Assembly (NCBI RefSeq): GCF_021869535.1
Contig: NW_026262679.1
Location: 83,325,143-83,389,142 of the forward strand
Length of the DNA: 64,000 nt
Source of the DNA: Mytilus californianus
Lineage: Eukaryota; Mollusca; Bivalvia; Mytilida; Mytilidae
Direction of reading: 5' to 3'
Positions 59,401-64,000 of the stretch are shown here, one piece after another. Position 1 is the first letter of the stretch, and the number at the start of each line of letters is the position of its first letter. Under the pieces are notes generated by a model. It was not told the DNA's origin and did not search any database. It saw nothing but the letters and a program-made list of their open reading frames with translations. Both the position numbers and the translations under genes were made by a program.

Positions 59401-62400
59401 TATTGATGGATTTCTTTTCTTTATATATCGTGTCTTACAGTCTATAGATAAATTTTATTTGAAAAAAGGAAATAAAAAGTTATTTTGTAGACCTATCTAA
59501 GGCCAAATAAAAATATGTGTGGTTCAGTTCCCCAACTGACCCTAGTTTAAACACCCTGACCCTAAAACATTGCATTTTTTGTGTTTCTGAAAAATAAATT
59601 TTGAGCGATCCCATTTTATGGTATCTGAATATCAATGAATAAATTCATGGACTTCTGTCATCTGAATTTCTATTTACAGAAGTATCCACTAACGGCTAGA
59701 AATGCAAAAAACCTTAAGGATGTACACCTGGGAGGAGCCAAAAATTTCTAGAATTAAACTTTTTTTCTTAACCTGATTTTTGGTTTTATATAACTGTAAG
59801 AAATAAATTGATGAAGAAAAAATCATATGGTGGTGCACTCCTTTTTTTGCTACGGCTATTTGAAAGTACCTGTTTTTTATGAATTTCTCATTATTCATCA
59901 ATTTTTACCCATTTTTGGTCTATTATCATGAAAAAAAAATCACAATTTCACACTTAAACTTTATTTCATACTTTCACTAAAAATGATGGGGGACAATCTG
60001 AATTTTGACTAAATAAAAAAAAACTAAAGGTTGGTGTTAATATTAGAAAGTTTCATCAAATTTTGTTCCTTTTTCGTGTCAAATTGACCATGCTTTCAAT
60101 TTAGTAAATTTGGGATTTTTCTCTATTTTTTAGAACAAAAAGCATATTAATTCAACTTCTCTGTTATAAATGATTGAAAAAATACATGTCTAAGAATTTT
60201 GAACAAATTGATATGGGATGTACATATCTTTAGTAAAATAATTTCTTTGTACCCTCACCTATTTTCTCAACATTTTTGCTGATGACACAAGATTGGTTAT
60301 AAAATTTGAAAATTTTATTACTCAAAAACTACTTAGTATAAGTACACAATTTTTTCAGAGTTAAGTTTGATTATAATGTTTTTTATATTCATTGATATTT
60401 TCCAATTGTATCACATGTTTTGGAAATAATTCCAGAACGAGATTTCAACTAGACTGAAACCTCAGAAGAATACATCCTTAACAGAATGCAACAACATTAA
60501 CAAAAAACATTATATGCCTGTTTATTTTACAACCAAACATATAGAAAATGGTGAACTTCCGTTAGGAGGTGTATAATAAGGAACCAGACTCTCGAAAACA
60601 CACTTTTTTTTAGCTCACCTGGCCTTAAAAATCTTTTCTGAAACTACTGGCCCAAATTTAACCAAACTTGGCCACAATCATCATAGGGGTATCTAGTTTT
60701 AAAAATGTGTCCGATGACCCTGCCGGCCAACCAAGATGGCTGACATAGCTAAAAATAGAACATAGGGGTAAAATGCAAGTTTTGTCTATTATTTTGAAAC
60801 CATTATAAATAGAGAAAATCTGACAGTGGCAAAAATGTTCAGAATGATGAGCTCTACCAATTGTCCTTTTACGTCAAAACTATCAGAAGACTTCTTATAA
60901 GAGTTATTTCCCTTAAATGACAAATTTTACCATTTTTGTCGAGCCTGCAACTTTTGTCGCAAAAGCGAGACATAGCAATCCTACATTCCGTCGGCGGCGA
61001 CGTCCACAAATATTCACTCTATGGTTAAAGTTTTTCAAATTTTAATAACTTTCTTAAACTATCCTTGATTTCTACCAAACTTGGACAGAAGCTTGTTTAT
61101 GATCATAAGATAGTATCCAGAAGTAAATTTTGTAAAAAAAAAAAATCCTGTTTATCCGTATTTTACTCATAAATGGACTTAGTTTTTCTGCCAGTTAACA
61201 TTACATTCACTCTGTGGTTAAAGTTTTCAAAATTTTAATAACTATCTTAAACTATCCTGGATTTGTACCAAACTTGGACAGAAGCTTGTTTATGATCAAA
61301 AGCTAGTATCTAGAAGGAAATTTTGTAAAAAAAATTTCCTGTTTTTCCGTATATAACTTATAAATGAACTTAGTTTTTCTTCCATTTAACATTACATACA
61401 GTCTGCCGTTAAAGTTTTTAAAACATTTATTAGATTCATAAACCATCCTGGATTCTTACCAAACTTGAACAGAAGCTTCTTACATTCAAAAGATAGTATC
61501 TAGAGGAAAATTTTTAATAATTATTTCCCCATTTTTGTTGAGCCTGCGACTGAGGGCAAAAGTAGGCGAGACACTGGGTTCCGCGGAACCCTTACAAATT
61601 TTGTTCATTTTTGCCTATTATCTTGAAAACTATAATAGATAGAGAGAAACTTTAAATTGCAAAAATGGTCAGCATGATAAGTTCTACAAATAAGTCTGCA
61701 TGGTTGAAATCGTCAGTCGACTTCTCATTAGAGTTATAGCCCTTTGATGATGAATTTTACCAATTTTTTGCGTTTTTGCCTTGTATCTTTAAAATTATAA
61801 TAGATAGATAGAAACTTAAGTAAGCAAAATGATCAGCAAGACAAGATCTATAATTAAAACAATATAGAAGAAATCGTTCAACAACTCCTAATTGAAACTA
61901 GTGCCCTTTGATGATGATTTTTACAATTTTTTGTGTTTTTGCCTTGTATATTTAAAATTATGATAGATAAATAGACACTTAAATCACAAAAATTATCAAC
62001 AAGACAAGTTCTACTAGCAAGTCAAATTTTGCCGATATAGTTAGTAGACTGTCACTTTTTGGAGGAGTGATTGCCCTTAAATTAGGATTTTTTTTTACCC
62101 TCTTTTGTGTTTTGAGCAAAAACTAAAACGGGACACTAAACAGACTAAATGATCAGCAAAACAAGATCAAGAAATCAGAGAATTTTGTCATGAATTCTGT
62201 TCTTGTCTACAATATTGGAGAGTGTCCTTTGTTGAATGTGCACATAGACCAAGGTGAGCGACACAGGCTCTTTAGAGCCTCTAGTTTAGAGATTTTGACA
62301 ATCCTAAAAATTTATTTAAAAAAAAAAACCTACCTATCGACCCTATATTTTATAGTATGTAACTGGAACCACACATACATTTTTATTTGGCCTGATTAGA

Positions 62401-62618
62401 CCTGTAGCCATAGCACTGAGACTTCAGAACTGCACCAGGAAATCAAGATAAAATTTGAAAAATGTTAATATTTTATTTCCTTTATCAAACAGATTGATGA
62501 CCTACAGACCCAGTTAGAGAGGACATTGAATGATTCCAGTGTACATAACCATGATGCTTATACCTATCGTAGACAGGTGGATGAACTCAATTCAGAGCTA
62601 GCAAGACTCAAGGACCAG
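47431..62618 (+). CDS. LMN: Nuclear lamin, exons 1-5 (331 codons; 3' part outside window)
   Basis: Exons are 47431-47843, 50661-50793, 51637-51786, 58684-58854 and 62493-62618 (413+133+150+171+126 nt), all with GT donors and AG acceptors and a frame that continues through every junction. Residues 1-46 form a Ser/Thr/Pro/Arg-rich head ending SPSPAR, comparable to the mitotic CDK site before the rod of lamins. The rod starts with [20 protein letters not shown] and the highly conserved coil-1A block [12 protein letters not shown]; heptad-rich coil 1B and the start of coil 2 follow (exons 2-5: [47 protein letters not shown]). Lamins polymerise under the inner nuclear membrane. The start codon has a G at -3 and at +4. 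The end of the rod, the nuclear localisation signal, the Ig-fold and the CaaX box must lie beyond base 64000. Intron 3 contains a large satellite, intron 4 nested mobile elements. Confidence 0.95.
47844..48669. other. Lamin intron 1, proximal part
   Basis: Holds two to three diverged copies of a roughly 120-bp unit (AATAAAGTGAGATTCTGAC at 48193 and 48302) and a perfect 14-bp hairpin at 48264-48294. Confidence 0.6.
48670..49065. mobile_element. TIR element R4 in lamin intron 1
   Basis: AAGGCCGAGAGAAAAAAATC with CTGTGTTTCCGGTAAC on the left is matched, inverted, by AGGCCTAAAAAAAAA and CTGTGTTTCCGATAAC on the right; GACCGACCCT is also inverted (GGGTCGGTAGGTCGG). About 60-base arms. Confidence 0.65.
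49066..50660. other. Lamin intron 1, distal part
   Basis: No repeat family or gene recognised. Confidence 0.4.
52368..55408. repeat. 74-bp satellite, about 41 units, in lamin intron 3
   Basis: Each unit reads TATCACAATACATATTTTCA, CTTCTGTATGTCAGAAACAG, AAAAAGACTTCTTTATGTCT, GAGCTCTGACTGAC in order. Units are about 95 percent or more alike except the first and last, which are worn. Marked variants (CGGAAAAAG, CTGATTGAC, GAGCTATGAC, AACGTCTTT) recur at fixed distances, showing higher-order organisation. The unit length is not a multiple of three, so the minus-strand frames of 72-75 codons are chance. Confidence 0.97.
55409..56730. other. Lamin intron 3, middle part
   Basis: No gene or repeat family recognised. 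Confidence 0.4.
56731..56942. mobile_element. Tc1/mariner-type MITE with TA target duplication
   Basis: The ends CTGTGGATTCATT-TTCGTGGG-TACCAATTTTCGTGGA are mirrored at 56900-56940, about 40 bases with few mismatches, and the 208-bp element is bounded by TA on both sides. No coding capacity. Confidence 0.85.
56960..57170. repeat. Two-copy 96-bp tandem repeat
   Basis: AACTGCAAATTGTG with CGTTTGAGAAATATTGAAAT at 56991 and 57087. Confidence 0.8.
57600..58130. repeat. Pair of 50-bp repeats
   Basis: AGAACTTTTGGTTTTCAATG at about 57608 and 58080, followed by CTTTTCAACWACA and GATTTGG or AATTTGG. The intervening sequence is not recognised. Confidence 0.5.
58250..58495. repeat. Two-copy 118-bp tandem repeat
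   Basis: GGTCAAACGATTAGTGGCAT at 58262 and 58380; the copies are about 95 percent identical. Confidence 0.85.
59718..60477. mobile_element. TTAA-flanked 760-bp element
   Basis: Flanked by TTAA at 59714-59717 and 60478-60481, with short inverted ends GGATGTA and TACATCC. No open frame of note. The interior is AT-rich. Confidence 0.6.
60611..62285 (+). mobile_element. Repeat R2 (AGCTCACCTGG type), interrupted copy
   Basis: Opens TTAGCTCACCTGGCC and closes CCAAGGTGAGCGACAC plus the hairpin AGGCTCTTTAGAGCCT, so the ends are inverted. Contains several GTTATTGCCCTT-like phrases. Interrupted by the element at 60935-61595; the other copy is at 19711-20594. Confidence 0.7.
60935..61595 (+). mobile_element. 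GTCGAGCCTGC element with three internal repeats, nested in R2
   Basis: Starts TTTTTGTCGAGCCTGCAACT and ends with a related direct copy (TTTTTGTTGAGCCTGCGACT at 61535) and the 16-bp perfect palindrome GGGTTCCGCGGAACCC (61576-61591). Between them are three units of about 180 bp with ACCAAACTTGGACAGAAGCTT. Confidence 0.7.
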
Positions 62619-63964
62619 GTATGTAAATCTGTAACCAAATAAAAAATTTAATGACTTTACTCTGTACTGATACAATTACCCTGCGATTCTTAAAAAACAA
62701 TTTGGTTTTCTATGTCTACTTTATTAACTCCATTTTTAACAAAAATGAATATCTTGATTCAATGTCTGTTTTGTAGCCCTATTGTAAAGTCACTTTTTCA
62801 TTTTTAACAGGATTTTCGAAGGAAATACCGGTTATTGATTTGGGGATGTACGGCGGGCGGGCAGGCGGCTGCCAAACAATGTCTCTTCAATAACATGAAA
62901 ATGCTGTGATGATTTTTTTTCAAATTTATATATGTTGTTTCTTGTGACTAAATGAAGGTCAAGTTCAATTTTCAGGATTTTAGTATTTTTCCTTTTTGAG
63001 TTATCACCATTTTTAATATCCAAAAGTGGTATTTTTAAATATTTTTCTCTTGTTATCACATTATGACTAAGCATATGGTAAATGTCTTATCTCTCAATTA
63101 TAATTGGTGTGACAGGTTTATTTGAAAATTTTCTATTTCCTAAGGGGTGATGATTATAAGCTATATTATTAGACATTTTGAAGTTAATTACATTACTAAT
63201 TATTATATATGTAATGTTAGAGTACTTACTATGTTAAACCATAGTTCTGTTCAAAGGGAAATAACCCTTCAGATTTGCAAGTATGATTTTCATTATTAAT
63301 TAGATCTGGGAAATATCTTAGCATATGATAATAATTGGAGTGACAGATTTATTTGAAAATTTTCTGTTTCCTGATAAGATCTGTACGTAGGACTGTATAT
63401 ATAAAGTTTGAAATTTACTAGTAGGACTGTATAAATGAAGTTTGAAATTTACTGTTCATTATTAGACACTTTGAAGATAATTACAGATAAGTTTTATAGG
63501 TTTTTAAGAGATAGACATTTTGAAGATAATTGCATTACTAATAATTATATATGTAATGTTAGAGATCTATGTTAAACCATAGTTCTTTTCAAAGGGAAAT
63601 AACCCTTCAGATTTGCAAGTATGATTTTCATTATTAATTTTTCTTTTCTTTGGTAAATTGTTTGAATAATTTTATGGTGTGTTTGTTATTCTGTAAAAAC
63701 TAATTTTCTGAGTGATATATGTATATAATTGTTTTGTTGTGTCTGTTAATTTTAATTTTTACTTGATCTTGTTTGGGGTTCCAGATTTGAAAATTCATTA
63801 GATAATAATCTATTATTTATAAGTTAAAAAGTTAAAATTAAGATAAGATAAGTTGCAGATCTATATTAGTATGTTACAAATGAAAGAAAAAATATTGGGA
63901 ACTATCAACTATATATATAAAGTTTGATTACACTAAGTGATAAGATAACACACATCTGGTAATT
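62619..63964. other. Lamin intron 5 (partial), with a large tandem duplication
   Basis: Two copies of an about 340-bp segment (63100-63300 and 63340-63640) share ATATATGTAATGTTAGAG and CAAAGGGAAATAACCCTTCA, offset 339. No lamin exon 6 is seen before the window end. Confidence 0.7.
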
Positions 63965-64000
63965 AAGTCTCCCAAACGAAGTTTGGGAAGACTTATTGTT
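63965..64000. repeat. Start of a hairpin-ended repeat (relative of 8520)
   Basis: AAGTCTCCCAAAC and GTTTGGGAAGACTT form a stem with a small bulge, followed by ATTGTT, the same plan as 8520-8556. Cut by the window edge. Confidence 0.5.

Larger units (their letters stand above)
59497..62396. mobile_element. Outer R4-like TIR element, host for nested insertions
   Basis: The left arm AGGCCAAATAAAAATATGTG (about 59499) and its inverse at 62345-62390 match over about 40 bases, including GTGTGGTTC and the neighbouring GACCCTA/TAGGGTC. Everything between them consists of later insertions and short remnants. Confidence 0.6.

Overview
The window is AT-rich eukaryotic DNA with split genes and very dense repeats. 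Lamin and MINPP-type protein genes with GT-AG introns, Penelope-like reverse-transcriptase relics and many short TIR elements point to a bivalve mollusc. The commonest interspersed repeat looks like one I associate with mussels, so a mytilid is my best guess (about 0.7).

Two sets of genes are supported. On the minus strand lies a head-to-tail array of four histidine-acid-phosphatase genes of the multiple inositol polyphosphate phosphatase (MINPP) family, called here C (37867-28925), B (24204-19295), A (16528-11927) and D (629 to beyond base 1). A, B and C can each be assembled into four exons with matching intron phases (1, 0, 2), giving 458, 452 (or 440) and 462 residues. A promoter plus signal-peptide remnant of a further D-like copy lies at 10815-11095. 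On the plus strand, 47431-62618 holds the first five exons (331 codons) of a nuclear lamin gene that continues past the window.

Layout: 1-629 D exon 1; 630-11095 repeats, including a recent 2-2.6 kb tandem duplication, a TIR element (6521-8271), a hairpin-flanked element (8520-9701) and a MINPP remnant; 11826-16528 copy A; 17100-18490 reverse-transcriptase relic and minisatellite; 19164-24204 copy B; 24870-28800 retroelement tails and MITEs; 28860-37867 copy C; 37868-47300 mainly repeats, including a 3.5 kb TTAA-flanked element; 47312-64000 lamin, whose intron 3 carries a 3 kb satellite of 74-bp units and whose intron 4 is a stack of nested elements.

The MINPP copies probably hydrolyse inositol phosphates (InsP6/InsP5) in the secretory pathway, at the cell surface or outside the cell. 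They differ where function is set: D lacks two active-site residues, the proton-donor motif is HQD, HSE or HTD, and A and C end in hydrophobic tails while B does not. The lamin gene is an unrelated neighbour.
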